64,000 nt of DNA, taken from contig NZ_JAHKRC010000001.1 in NCBI RefSeq assembly GCF_019345465.1, positions 434,001 to 498,000 of the forward strand, given 5' to 3'. The translations under genes were made by a program, and so were the position numbers. Below are positions 39,395 through 47,905 of this stretch, in pieces. Within the stretch, counting starts at the first letter, position 1, and every line of letters starts with the position of its first letter. This DNA comes from Pseudomonas sp. NKUCC02_KPG (lineage in GTDB: Bacteria; Pseudomonadota; Gammaproteobacteria; Pseudomonadales; Pseudomonadaceae). The notes under the pieces are model-generated. The model saw only the letters and a program-made list of their open reading frames with translations, was not told the DNA's origin and ran no database searches.

Positions 39395-39577
39395 CTACTC
39401 ATTCTCGGTGTGCACATCGAGCATCCACTCATGGCCATCGGTCTGAAGATGGAAAAGGATCGGCCGACAGCACACCGGGCAATCTTCAATGTAGCTCTGA
39501 TCGCCACCGGAAAGGTCGAGCACAGCTTCTGCCTGCTCGCCACAATAGGGGCATTCATAGTGCTCAGTTTCAAGCAT
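39395..39577 (-). CDS. CPxCG-motif cysteine-rich small protein
   Basis: This 60-residue protein has two zinc-knuckle-like pairs, C9-P-Y-C12-G and C33-P-V-C36-C. It probably binds one zinc ion. It is conserved in Pseudomonas and related bacteria; function unknown. It heads a two-gene unit with the DUF2007 gene and is divergent from the acyltransferase gene. Confidence 0.85.
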   Translation of the reverse strand: MLETEHYECPYCGEQAEAVLDLSGGDQSYIEDCPVCCRPILFHLQTDGHEWMLDVHTENE

Positions 39578-39681
39578 CGCGGTCTCCTGAGTGACTTGTG
39601 CGTATAATCGCCTGTCTATTAGCAGGGCTATTTTTGTGCCCTGCCCTGCGTACCAACCCTAGCCGTTTCCAACAAGAGAGC

Positions 39682-40848
39682 ATGATGGGCGAATTCGATA
39701 CCATCCGACCTTACGACGACGCCGAAGTCCCAGCAGTGCTGGCCCGGCTGCTCAGCGACAAGGCGTTTCTAGATATCCTGACCCACTTTCGCTTCCCGCG
39801 CCTGGCAGGCGCTTTCGGCTGGCTGTTAAAACCACTTATAGCTCATCGCCTGCGCAAAGAGTTCGCCAGCGTGACTTCGGTCGCCACTTTGCAGGACAAG
39901 GTCGAGGTTTACGTCGACCGCACCATCGAACATGCCACTGACGGCGTGACCTATACCGGCGTCGAGCAGTTGAAGGCTGGCAGCGCCTATCTGTTTTTGG
40001 CCAACCACCGCGATATCGTGATGGACCCGGCGTTCGTCAACTACGCGGTTTATCACGCGGGCCTGCCAACGCCGCGGATCGCCATTGGTGACAACCTGCT
40101 GCAAAAACCTTTTGTCAGCGATTTGATGCGCCTGAACAAGAGCTTCATCGTTCACCGCTCGATCACCGGACGCCGTGAAAAGCTGGCGGCTTATCAGCTG
40201 TTGTCGGCCTACATCAACCACTCGATCCGCAACGACTGCCAGTCGATCTGGATCGCCCAGGCTGAAGGCCGGGCCAAGGACGGTGATGACCGTACCGACT
40301 CGGCGATCCTGAAGATGTTCCACATGAGCCGTAAAAACGAGCCGTTTGCCGAGGTCATTCAGTCACTGAACCTGACCCCGGTATCGATCAGCTACGAATA
40401 CGACCCCTGTGATCAGGCCAAGGCTCGCGAGCTGTATATCCGCGCCACCACGGGCACTTACAGCAAGGCCCCGGGCGAAGACGACACCAGTATCGCCAAC
40501 GGCATTACGGGCTACAAAGGACGCGTACACGTGAACTTTGCCGCCCCCATTACCGAGCTGTTCGAGGACAGCAAATTGCTGGCTGCTGAAATGGATCGCC
40601 ATATCCTCAGCGGTTACCGCCTGTTCCCGGCGCACTACCTGGCGTATGCGCAGTGGGCTGATGCCGAGCCCGAGTTGCAAGTGCCGACGGCTGCCGAGGT
40701 CTTCGGTGCCGAAGAGCTGGCCAAGGCCCAGCAGGAGTGGCAGCGCCGCCTGGAGGCCTGCCCGGCCGAGCATCGCCCGTACCTGGTGCTGCAATATGCG
40801 ATGCCGGTGCGCAATCAGTATCGGATCAAGGCGGGGCTGGCGTTATAA
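39682..40848 (+). CDS. 1-acyl-sn-glycerol-3-phosphate acyltransferase-like protein (PlsB/PlsC fold)
   Basis: This 388-residue protein has the acyltransferase HX4D motif in LFLANHRDIVMDPAF (about residues 112-120). The downstream block is FIVHRSITGRREKL and the third block is IWIAQAEGRAKDG. It likely acylates a glycerophospholipid precursor or ornithine-type lipid; the exact substrate is unclear. Start at ATG 39682 or 39685, with AAGAGAG upstream. A longer reading from 39598 runs through the promoter region. Confidence 0.85.
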   Translation: MMGEFDTIRPYDDAEVPAVLARLLSDKAFLDILTHFRFPRLAGAFGWLLKPLIAHRLRKEFASVTSVATLQDKVEVYVDRTIEHATDGVTYTGVEQLKAGSAYLFLANHRDIVMDPAFVNYAVYHAGLPTPRIAIGDNLLQKPFVSDLMRLNKSFIVHRSITGRREKLAAYQLLSAYINHSIRNDCQSIWIAQAEGRAKDGDDRTDSAILKMFHMSRKNEPFAEVIQSLNLTPVSISYEYDPCDQAKARELYIRATTGTYSKAPGEDDTSIANGITGYKGRVHVNFAAPITELFEDSKLLAAEMDRHILSGYRLFPAHYLAYAQWADAEPELQVPTAAEVFGAEELAKAQQEWQRRLEACPAEHRPYLVLQYAMPVRNQYRIKAGLAL

Positions 40849-40855
40849 AAAACTC

Positions 40856-40961
40856 TGTAGTCGCTGACGAGGCACGAGGCTGCGATAAGGCCCGCAGGGC
40901 CTTCAGATTGCCAGGGCTGCTGCACAACCCATCGCAGCCTCGTCCCTCGTCAGCGACTACA
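40856..40961. repeat. REP doublet (TGTAGTCGCTGACGAG variant)
   Basis: The arms TGTAGTCGCTGACGAGGCAC and their near-inverse, ending CGACTACA at 40961, are about 31 bp long with one mismatch. An inner GGCCC/GGGCC stem lies between them. It is downstream of the acyltransferase gene. Confidence 0.85.
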
Positions 40962-41044
40962 AAGGGCCGTTAAATTCTGCTGTCACCGTATCGTCATGAA
41001 GAGAGGCCACTCTGTGGCCCCTCGACACCGACACGGAGCTTGTC

Positions 41045-41251
41045 ATGCTGCACGCAGAAAACCAGGACCGCCTTTATCTGATCGCCCCCAGCGACGAACA
41101 GCAGGCACTGATCGAGGGCTTGGCCTTTAATGTTCAGGATCGCCACTGGCTGGTCTATTGCGCCCTGAGCGGCCATACCCATGCCGATTTGCCTGAGCTG
41201 GACCTGCTCACCGGCGTCAGCCGCCTTGAGCTGTATGCCGAAGCCGCCTGA
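41045..41251 (+). CDS. Small conserved-looking protein of unknown function
   Basis: This 68-residue acidic protein starts MLHAENQDRLYLIAPSDEQQ and ends LELYAEAA. GGAGC lies upstream of the ATG and a strong terminator follows, which supports a real transcription unit. There is no signal peptide or membrane segment and I do not recognise a domain. Confidence 0.7.
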   Translation: MLHAENQDRLYLIAPSDEQQALIEGLAFNVQDRHWLVYCALSGHTHADLPELDLLTGVSRLELYAEAA

Positions 41252-41264
41252 AGTCTTCAAACAC

Positions 41265-41298
41265 AAAAAAGCCCGAACTCACCGAGTTCGGGCTTTTT
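41265..41298. terminator. Bidirectional intrinsic terminator
   Basis: A6-GCCCGAACTC-ACC-GAGTTCGGGC-T5 forms a 10-bp stem with a 3-base loop. It lies between the small protein gene and the YajG-like gene. Confidence 0.93.
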
Positions 41299-41310
41299 GG
41301 TTTACAGCGC

Positions 41311-41895
41311 TTACTCGCCGAGCAAACGACCGATGGTCGGGTCCTTGAACACACGGGTCAGTGCGTCACTTAGCACATCGCTCACCAGCTTGGTGTTGGT
41401 TTCCTGATTCGGCGCCATGCCGAAGCGCTGATCAAGGGAAGCGCCATAACGACCGCTGTAAGAACGGCCACCGTTCTTCACGTCAGAGCGGAAGGTCGCG
41501 CCAATGGTCGCTTCGGTCACGTACATGGTGTCCTTGGGCGACTGATACTTCAGTTCGGCCAGGGTCACGGTCAATGTCGGGGCATTCATTGCGTTGGATG
41601 TCGGCGTGTAGCCCAGCAAACGCACGGCGGCTTCAGCCTGGGCTTGCAGCTTGGGAATCACGTCGGCACTGCTGACGCTGATCGCGCTGGTCTCAGGGTA
41701 CATGCCACCACGGGTGCCCAGGGTTGGCGAAGGACGACCGTCCACTACACGTACCACTACCGGCTGGCCACGACCCACTGGCGCAAGCTGGGTGGTCAGT
41801 TTGGGTTGCGGGCTGAGTTGTTGCGGGCTGTGGGCGCAGCCGACCAGAGTCAAACTGGTCACAGTAATCAAACCGAACAACAGGCGTTGCAACAT
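41311..41895 (-). CDS. YajG family lipoprotein
   Basis: This 194-residue lipoprotein has the signal peptide and lipobox SLTLVGCAHS. Its body resembles YajG (PVVVRVVDGRPSPTLGTRGG and LTVTLAELKYQSP). Function is poorly known; it is probably an outer-membrane periplasmic-facing protein. ATG 41895 is preferred because GGAG is eight bases upstream. Met codons three and ten positions earlier also exist. Confidence 0.88.
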   Translation of the reverse strand: MLQRLLFGLITVTSLTLVGCAHSPQQLSPQPKLTTQLAPVGRGQPVVVRVVDGRPSPTLGTRGGMYPETSAISVSSADVIPKLQAQAEAAVRLLGYTPTSNAMNAPTLTVTLAELKYQSPKDTMYVTEATIGATFRSDVKNGGRSYSGRYGASLDQRFGMAPNQETNTKLVSDVLSDALTRVFKDPTIGRLLGE

Positions 41896-42051
41896 GCTCA
41901 TCTCTCCAGGACTGGGTAACACAGGCCGTCAGTATAGGGTGCTGTGCGCCTGCTAACTAGCCGCTTGCTGTCACCACCCTGTCATCGCCATTACATCGTG
42001 ATGTCACGTCAACAGGGCATTGTCTGAATGACTGACTCAACAGGAGCTGCC

Positions 42052-42285
42052 ATGAACATGTTCTTATCGTTGCTCGGCCTCAATCGCCCTCACCGCTGCT
42101 TCGCCCGCCTCGACACGACGGGGCGCTGCCAGGCTTTCAAGCAATGCAAACAACCGCCGGTCGGCGACTGCTGGGTCGAAATCGAAGAAATCCGTCTCAA
42201 CTGGTTGCACCAGGTACTACCCGCGACCGCCCGTATTGCCTCGCCCGCACCACGTTCGGCAGTGCAACCCCTGCTGGGACTTTGA
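42052..42285 (+). CDS. Hypothetical small protein
   Basis: This is a 77-residue frame, MNMFLSLLGLNRPHRCFARL and onward, preceded by AGGAG seven bases before ATG 42052. It contains four Cys/His-rich positions and a hydrophobic start. No family is recognised. The ribosome binding site is the main support; codon use is less convincing than in neighbours, so this is a moderate call. Confidence 0.5.
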   Translation: MNMFLSLLGLNRPHRCFARLDTTGRCQAFKQCKQPPVGDCWVEIEEIRLNWLHQVLPATARIASPAPRSAVQPLLGL

Positions 42286-42510
42286 CCAACGCACCAATAA
42301 AAGTCATTTAACAGGATCAATTGCCCGCGTTTCTTCGCTACAATCTCCCCCCGATTATAAGGACGTCTCCTGATCGGGCCTCGCAGCATCGCTAATGCGC
42401 TTGTATTAGCTCCCCCGCACCGCCCACAGAGAGCCGCCCACACAGATCATGTGAAGCTGGCGCGCTTGAATTTCTTTGCGTAATCCCCACTTTTTACATG
42501 GTCTGCCAGA

Positions 42511-42566
42511 GCTGCCATAACGCTCGGTCACCGGGTTCGGTGCCAGGCTTGCGGCAGCCCTTTTTT
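42511..42566 (+). terminator. Candidate intrinsic terminator or attenuator in the mqo leader
   Basis: GCTGCC (42511-42516) pairs with GGCAGC (42553-42558). The inner stem is CACCG/CGGTG and six Ts follow at 42561-42566. It could end the small upstream transcript or attenuate read-through into mqo. Confidence 0.6.
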
Positions 42567-42635
42567 GAGGTTCACGTCTTCAAGAGAGCGTGAAAAAAAA
42601 CGGGTTTCACAACTTCACAAGAGTGTGGCGAGCAA

Positions 42636-42725
42636 ATGAAAAGTTTTGCGTCTGAACATGCACCATTAGCGTCTGATATTGCCCCACCAAGCAGGACCGA
42701 AGTCGGCTCCACAGCACAAGACTGA
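42636..42725 (+). CDS. Possible 29-residue leader peptide upstream of mqo
   Basis: The frame MKSFASEHAPLASDIAPPSR, nine further residues, then TGA, has GGCGAGC just before the ATG. There is no run of a single regulatory amino acid, so classical attenuation is not obvious. Whether it is translated is unknown. Confidence 0.3.
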   Translation: MKSFASEHAPLASDIAPPSRTEVGSTAQD

Positions 42726-42980
42726 AGCCTGTCCGCTTACGGATTTGGTTGCACAAACGGACGCTCTAGACCTTAAGTCGAATTGCCTCCCGAGTACTGA
42801 AATGCGTTCATATGAACCTCGAAGGCCCGGTCGGAGCGTGCGCTCAAGTTGCAAGAAATTGCGAAGAATCGGACATGGCGATCCTGGCCATGAGTGACCC
42901 GGGGCCAATCAGAACCACGCCCCCGGAACACCTGGCAGCTATGCCGTCAATTTGGTGCCGTAGATTTTGGAGACGCGTTA

Positions 42981-44489
42981 ATGGCGCATAACGAAGCAGT
43001 CGACGTAGTACTGGTTGGAGCGGGCATCATGAGTGCCACCCTCGCCGTACTGCTCAAAGAGCTCGACCCCGGCCTCAAGCTGGAAGTTGTTGAGCAGATG
43101 GACTCAGGTGCAGCGGAAAGTTCCAACCCGTGGAACAACGCAGGTACCGGTCACGCTGGCCTTTGTGAGCTGAACTACACGCCGCAAGCGGCTGATGGTT
43201 CGATCGACATCAAAAAAGCTGTGCATATCAATGCCCAGTTCGAAGTGTCGAAGCAGTTTTGGGCCTATCTGGCACAGAAAGGGACTTTCGGTTCGTGCAA
43301 ATCCTTCATCAGCCCGGTGCCTCACCTGAGCTACGTTGAAGGCGAAAAAGGCGTGTCCTTCCTGAAAAAACGCTTTGAAGTGCTGAGCAAGCACCATGCG
43401 TTTGCAGACATGGAATACACCGAAGACAAAGCCAAAATGACCGAGTGGATGCCCCTGATGATGCCGGGCCGCCCTGCGGACCAGCACATCTCGGCCACCC
43501 GTGTACTGCACGGCACTGACGTGAACTTCGGCGCCCTGACCAAGCAACTGCTCAAGCATTTGGCCAGCGCGGCAGACACCCAGATCAAGTACAGCAAGAA
43601 GGTCACTGGCCTCAAGCGCAATGGCAGCGGCTGGACGGTGAGCATCAAGGACACCAACAGCGGCAACACCCGCCACGTTGATGCCAAATTCGTGTTCCTG
43701 GGCGCTGGTGGCGCGGCCTTGCCGCTGCTGCAAGCTTCGGGCATTGAAGAAAGCAAAGGCTATGGTGGCTTCCCGGTCAGTGGCCAGTGGCTGCGTTGCG
43801 ACAACCCGGAAGTGGTCAAACTGCACCAGGCCAAGGTTTACAGCCAGGCCGCAGTGGGTTCGCCGCCGATGTCGGTACCCCATCTGGACACCCGTGTGGT
43901 GGATGGCAAGAAGTCGCTGCTGTTCGGACCTTATGCCGGTTTCACCACCAAGTTCCTCAAGCACGGTTCGTTCCTTGACCTGCCGATGTCGATCCGTCTG
44001 GGCAATATCGGGCCAATGCTGGCCGTTGCTCGCGACAACATGGACCTGACCAAGTACCTGGTCAGCGAAGTGCGCCAATCGATGGAGCAACGCCTGGACT
44101 CCCTGCGTCGTTTCTATCCACAGGCCAAAGCCGAAGACTGGCGTCTTGAGATTGCCGGGCAACGGGTTCAGATCATCAAGAAAGACCCGAAAAAAGGCGG
44201 CGTGTTGCAGTTCGGTACCGAACTGGTTGCGGCCAAGGACGGCTCGCTGGCCGCTCTGCTGGGTGCCTCACCGGGCGCTTCGGTAACCGTTTCTATCATG
44301 CTGGACCTGATCGAGCGTTGCTTCGCGCAAAAAGCCACTGGCGAGTGGGCGACCAAGCTCAAGGAAATCTTCCCGGCACGGGAAAACGTCCTTGAAACCG
44401 ACGCCGAGCTGTACCGCGAAATCAGCACCCGCAACTCCGAGTTGCTGGAACTGGTTGAGCCACAGAGCGCCAACACCAGCATCGCGTAA
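42981..44489 (+). CDS. mqo: Malate:quinone oxidoreductase
   Basis: Mqo is a peripheral membrane flavoenzyme that oxidises malate to oxaloacetate and passes electrons to the quinone pool in the TCA cycle. The 502 residues show the FAD-binding motif [20 protein letters not shown], the family block [20 protein letters not shown] and the C-terminal [15 protein letters not shown] 42981 with GGAGACG upstream gives the normal N-terminus. A strong terminator follows. In P. aeruginosa the homologue (mqoB) is likewise followed by a PA4642-type gene. Confidence 0.96.
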   Translation: MAHNEAVDVVLVGAGIMSATLAVLLKELDPGLKLEVVEQMDSGAAESSNPWNNAGTGHAGLCELNYTPQAADGSIDIKKAVHINAQFEVSKQFWAYLAQKGTFGSCKSFISPVPHLSYVEGEKGVSFLKKRFEVLSKHHAFADMEYTEDKAKMTEWMPLMMPGRPADQHISATRVLHGTDVNFGALTKQLLKHLASAADTQIKYSKKVTGLKRNGSGWTVSIKDTNSGNTRHVDAKFVFLGAGGAALPLLQASGIEESKGYGGFPVSGQWLRCDNPEVVKLHQAKVYSQAAVGSPPMSVPHLDTRVVDGKKSLLFGPYAGFTTKFLKHGSFLDLPMSIRLGNIGPMLAVARDNMDLTKYLVSEVRQSMEQRLDSLRRFYPQAKAEDWRLEIAGQRVQIIKKDPKKGGVLQFGTELVAAKDGSLAALLGASPGASVTVSIMLDLIERCFAQKATGEWATKLKEIFPARENVLETDAELYREISTRNSELLELVEPQSANTSIA

Positions 44490-44513
44490 CGCAACACCGG
44501 CGTAGTGATACGT

Positions 44514-44556
44514 CAAAAAAAGCCCCTCGTCCTGTTTCAGGCCGAGGGGCTTTTTT
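44514..44556 (+). terminator. Intrinsic terminator of mqo
   Basis: A-run, GCCCCTCG/CGAGGGGC with an inner CCTG/CAGG pairing, and six Ts. It ends mqo transcription about 25 bases after the stop. Confidence 0.92.
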
Positions 44557-44565
44557 GTTGTTCTG

Positions 44566-44593
44566 TGTGGGAGCGGGCTTGCTTGCTCCCACA
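44566..44593. repeat. Single short REP hairpin (GTGGGAGCGGGCTTGC family)
   Basis: TGTGGGAGC and GCTCCCACA are exact inverse arms around GGGCTTGCTT. This is a compact half-element, between mqo and the PA4642-like gene. Confidence 0.8.
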
Positions 44594-44600
44594 GAGTTGA

Positions 44601-44888
44601 TCAGCCGCGGGCCTGGTTGATCAGTTCAATGTATTCGTCAGCGTTGCGCTGATCCCTGATGATGTCCACGAACGTCTGGCCGTGCTCGTCTTTGCCATCC
44701 AGGTCAAAACTGGCTTCCTTGAAGAACGTCAGGAAACGCCCAAAGTCATCGATACGCAGGCCACGATAGGCTTTGATCAGTTTGTGCAGCGAAGGCGAAG
44801 TAGCATCCACAGGCTCAAAATCCAGGAACAACTTGATCTGCTCGTCGCCGATCTCATCACCAATCAACTGCTTCTTGTCTTTACGCAT
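44601..44888 (-). CDS. PA4642 family protein
   Basis: This 95-residue protein (MRKDKKQLIGDEIGDEQIKL, then FLTFFKEASFDLDGKDEHGQ) belongs to a Pseudomonas-conserved family of unknown function typically next to mqo. It is charged and soluble-looking, with no membrane segment. Confidence 0.85.
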   Translation of the reverse strand: MRKDKKQLIGDEIGDEQIKLFLDFEPVDATSPSLHKLIKAYRGLRIDDFGRFLTFFKEASFDLDGKDEHGQTFVDIIRDQRNADEYIELINQARG

Positions 44889-44938
44889 GTCCGGCTCCAG
44901 CCTGCTGATACTTCACGGGCCCGCAGTTTACCCAAGGC

Positions 44939-45433
44939 TCAACGTGCGCGCACGCTACCGGTGTGCAAGTCGGCCCAAATATGGCCGTTGGCATAGGTCA
45001 AAAACTGTACATAGAGCGTGTCGTTGCGCAGCAAATCAATCACGACGCGGTATTGGGACAGCGGATAAGAAAGGCTCAGGGTTCGCGTTTTACTGTCAAA
45101 CGCGGGCTTTTTCAGGCTTTTGCTTTCACCATCAAACGAAATCAGCACCTGACGCACCGTCGCGCCCTGGCTCATGGGCTTGCCTTTGAGGCGCACCAAT
45201 AATGGCGAGGTCACCGGGATCGGCTGCTGATTGGATTGACGCTGGCTCCCCACCACCACCGAATAGGAGGTGACCAGCATCAATTGCTGTTGTTCGGGTA
45301 CTTCGCTGCGTAACTGCAAGTCATCGGCAGGCAGAAACTGCCCGTGCAACAGCGGTGTTGCAACCGGTGCCGCCGCCAGAGGCAGGCTGGCCAGCAGCAG
45401 GCTCAACGCTGCGCTGCGAAATAGAAGGCTCAT
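44939..45433 (-). CDS. Secreted or periplasmic protein of unknown function
   Basis: This 164-residue protein has a signal peptide (ALSLLLASLPLAAAPVA). Its body is mainly beta-strand-like (LMLVTSYSVVVGSQRQ, LLVRLKGKPMSQGATVRQVL). The family is not recognised with certainty. It is co-oriented with the neighbours on both sides. Confidence 0.75.
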   Translation of the reverse strand: MSLLFRSAALSLLLASLPLAAAPVATPLLHGQFLPADDLQLRSEVPEQQQLMLVTSYSVVVGSQRQSNQQPIPVTSPLLVRLKGKPMSQGATVRQVLISFDGESKSLKKPAFDSKTRTLSLSYPLSQYRVVIDLLRNDTLYVQFLTYANGHIWADLHTGSVRAR

Positions 45434-45488
45434 GTCAGGTTCCAGAAAGCGGGAAGCCGCACTCTAGCATGATGCCCGCCCGCCTCAC

Positions 45489-47204
45489 TTACTGCGCCAT
45501 CAACTGCCCCTCGACAATACGTACATGACGCGGATGAAACCGCGCAAGACTGCTGCGATGGCCCACGCTGAAAATGCTCAAGCCCGGCAACTGGTCAATC
45601 AGAGCCTGGTACAACATGGCCTCATCTTCCTCGTCCATTGCCGAGGTCGATTCATCCATATAAAGCCACTGTGGTCGAAACAGCAGCACACGGGCAAAGG
45701 CCAGCCGTTGTTGCTCACCACCCGACAACACACGTTGCCAGTGATCGACCTCATCAAGCCTGGGAATCAGTTGCTCCAGACGGCAGGTACGCAGGACCTG
45801 TTCATAACGTTCGGGGGCGTAGGCATCGCCGGTCTGTGGATAACTCAATGCGTCACGCAAAGTGCCTATGGGCAAGTACGGTTTTTGCGGCAAAAAAAGC
45901 GACCGTTCACGGGGCAAGCGAATGGCCCCGCCCCCTTGCGGCCAAAGCTGGCCCATGGCGCGCAGCAACGTACTTTTGCCGCTGCCGGAACGACCGCTGA
46001 GCATCAGTCGCTCGCCCGGCTGCACCTGCAAATTGGCGTTGTGCAGCAGAGGGCGACCATCGGCCAGCTCCAGGCTCAGGTCATTGATCTTCAAGTCCTC
46101 GCCCACGTGTTGCACATCGATCGCTGGCAGACGCTGTTCGTTTTCGGTCATGGCCTGACGAAAGCTCAGCAGACGATCACAGGTGGCGCGCCACGACGCC
46201 AGGGTGACGTAGGCATCAATAAACCAGCTGAAGTTCTCTTGCACATTGCTGAATGCCGAGTTGATTTGCATCAGCCCACCCAACTCGATCTTGCCCGCAA
46301 AGTAACGCGGGGCCGCGACGACAAACGGAAAGATGATGGCGATTTGCGAGTAGCCCGCCGTGAAGAACGTCAGGCGTTTTTGCACCTTCATTTGCGTCCA
46401 GAAATTCTTCCAGACCTTATTGAAGCGCGCGCTCAACCGCTCGTGCTCATTGGGCTCGCCGTTGTACAGCGCAATGCTCTCGGCATTTTCGCGCACCCGC
46501 ACCATCGAAAAGCGCAGGTCTGCTTCGAAGCGTTGCTGCTGGTTGCTCAAGCCAATCAGGCGTCGGCCAATCACGTGGGCCAGCCAACTGCCGACCGCGG
46601 CGTACAACAGCGCACACCAGAACATGTAGCCGGGAATGGAGATGCCAAAGACTTCGATGCTGCCCGACACGCCCCACAGGATGATCGAGAACGACACCAG
46701 GCTGACCAGGTTTCGAATCAAGCCCAGGCCCAGGGTCAGGGTATTGTCGGTGAACGAATTCAGGTCTTCACTGATGCGCTGGTCAGGGTTGTCGGTGTAA
46801 CCGCCCTGCTCCAGCTGGTAATAGTTTTTATGGGCCAGCCAGCGCGCGAAATGCTGCTCGGTCAGCCAGCGTCGCCAGCGAATGGTCAGCATCTGGGTCA
46901 GGTAAAGCCGGTACACCGCGCCGACAATGCCTGCCGCTGCAATGATCCCGAAGTAGCCGATCAGGCTCCAGAATGCCGTGGCGTCCTTGTTTTCCAGGGC
47001 GTTGTAGAAGTCCTTGTACCAATGGTTGATCCACACGGAGATGCCCACGCTCACCAGCGACAAGGCAATCACTGCGATCAACAGCAACCACGCCCTGAGG
47101 CGTTCTTCACTGCGCCAGTAGGGCGTTATGAGCCCCCAGACCCGAGGTATGAAATCCCCACGCACAGCATCATTCACTACAGAAGGCTCAGCGTTCTGAT
47201 TCAT
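45489..47204 (-). CDS. ABC transporter permease/ATP-binding fusion, YddA/SbmA-BacA family
   Basis: This 571-residue half-transporter fuses an N-terminal SbmA/BacA-like membrane domain (about 1-330, five or six helices, SVGISVWINHWYKDFYNALE) to a C-terminal ATPase. The ATPase has Walker A SGRSGSGKSTLLRAMGQLWP, the signature LSGGEQQRLAFARVLL and Walker B WLYMDESTSAMDEEDE. Family members include E. coli YddA and peroxisomal-type ABCD proteins; they may move peptides, cobalamin or lipids. The substrate here is unknown. Confidence 0.9.
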   Translation of the reverse strand: MNQNAEPSVVNDAVRGDFIPRVWGLITPYWRSEERLRAWLLLIAVIALSLVSVGISVWINHWYKDFYNALENKDATAFWSLIGYFGIIAAAGIVGAVYRLYLTQMLTIRWRRWLTEQHFARWLAHKNYYQLEQGGYTDNPDQRISEDLNSFTDNTLTLGLGLIRNLVSLVSFSIILWGVSGSIEVFGISIPGYMFWCALLYAAVGSWLAHVIGRRLIGLSNQQQRFEADLRFSMVRVRENAESIALYNGEPNEHERLSARFNKVWKNFWTQMKVQKRLTFFTAGYSQIAIIFPFVVAAPRYFAGKIELGGLMQINSAFSNVQENFSWFIDAYVTLASWRATCDRLLSFRQAMTENEQRLPAIDVQHVGEDLKINDLSLELADGRPLLHNANLQVQPGERLMLSGRSGSGKSTLLRAMGQLWPQGGGAIRLPRERSLFLPQKPYLPIGTLRDALSYPQTGDAYAPERYEQVLRTCRLEQLIPRLDEVDHWQRVLSGGEQQRLAFARVLLFRPQWLYMDESTSAMDEEDEAMLYQALIDQLPGLSIFSVGHRSSLARFHPRHVRIVEGQLMAQ

Positions 47205-47344
47205 GGTTCAGGCTCGTTGGGAGTAAAGAGCAACCTGTAAGCCGGTCAGGACGACCGGCCCACGACGCAAGGACGCGTCTTGATACAGGTTAGAAGCTGC
47301 TGGCGTTTACGTGCAAGGCGCACTGCAAACGTTACAGCTCCCGT

Positions 47345-47905
47345 TCAGCGTCGCACCGGACGCTTCTGCAATTTACGCTGCAAGGTACGGCGATGCATGC
47401 CCAAGGCACGGGCTGTGGCCGAGATATTGCCTTCATGCTCACCCAGCACGCGCTGGATGTGTTCCCACTGCAGGCGGTCAACCGACATCGGGTTGTCCGG
47501 CACCAGCGTTTCGAGGTCGGCATGCTGGGACAGCAAGGCGGCGAGCACGTCATCGGCATCGGCAGGTTTGCACAGGTAGTTGCAGGCGCCGCGCTTGATC
47601 GCCTCGACGGCGGTGGCGATGCTGGAATAACCGGTGAGGATCACGACCCGCATCTCCGGGTCGAGTTCCAGCAGCTTGGGCAGCAGGACCAGGCCCGAAT
47701 CGCCGTCCATTTTCAGATCCAGAGCCGCATAATCGGGCAGATCCTGCTGAGCCAGGATCAGCCCTTCTTCGGCAGAACCCGCCGTGCTGACGCGAAAACC
47801 GCGACGGCTCATGGCGCGAGCCATGACACGGGTAAAGGTGGCGTCGTCATCTACCAACAACAAATGCGGCAGTTCTTCGCCTTCGACCTGAATTTCTTCA
47901 CTCAT
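47345..47905 (-). CDS. roxR: Redox response regulator RoxR (RegA/PrrA/ActR family)
   Basis: This 186-residue regulator has an N-terminal receiver domain. The acidic pocket is LLLVDDDATF, the phosphoacceptor Asp is in ALDLKMDGDSG, and the Lys is in NYLCKPADAD. A C-terminal Fis-type helix-turn-helix (NISATARALGMHRRTLQRKL) follows. It overlaps roxS by eight bases. RoxR/RegA regulators control terminal oxidases and respiration in response to quinone redox state. ATG 47905 has GAGG eight bases upstream. Confidence 0.94.
   Translation of the reverse strand: MSEEIQVEGEELPHLLLVDDDATFTRVMARAMSRRGFRVSTAGSAEEGLILAQQDLPDYAALDLKMDGDSGLVLLPKLLELDPEMRVVILTGYSSIATAVEAIKRGACNYLCKPADADDVLAALLSQHADLETLVPDNPMSVDRLQWEHIQRVLGEHEGNISATARALGMHRRTLQRKLQKRPVRR

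Larger units (their letters stand above)
42286..42980 (+). other. Long leader region upstream of mqo
   Basis: This stretch of about 695 bases has no long gene. It holds a terminator-like hairpin at 42511-42566, a 29-codon small open frame at 42636-42725 and several short perfect hairpins near mqo (for example GAGCG-TG-CGCTC and ATGGC/GCCAT). It probably is a long regulated 5' leader, possibly with a separate small RNA in its first half. Confidence 0.5.
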
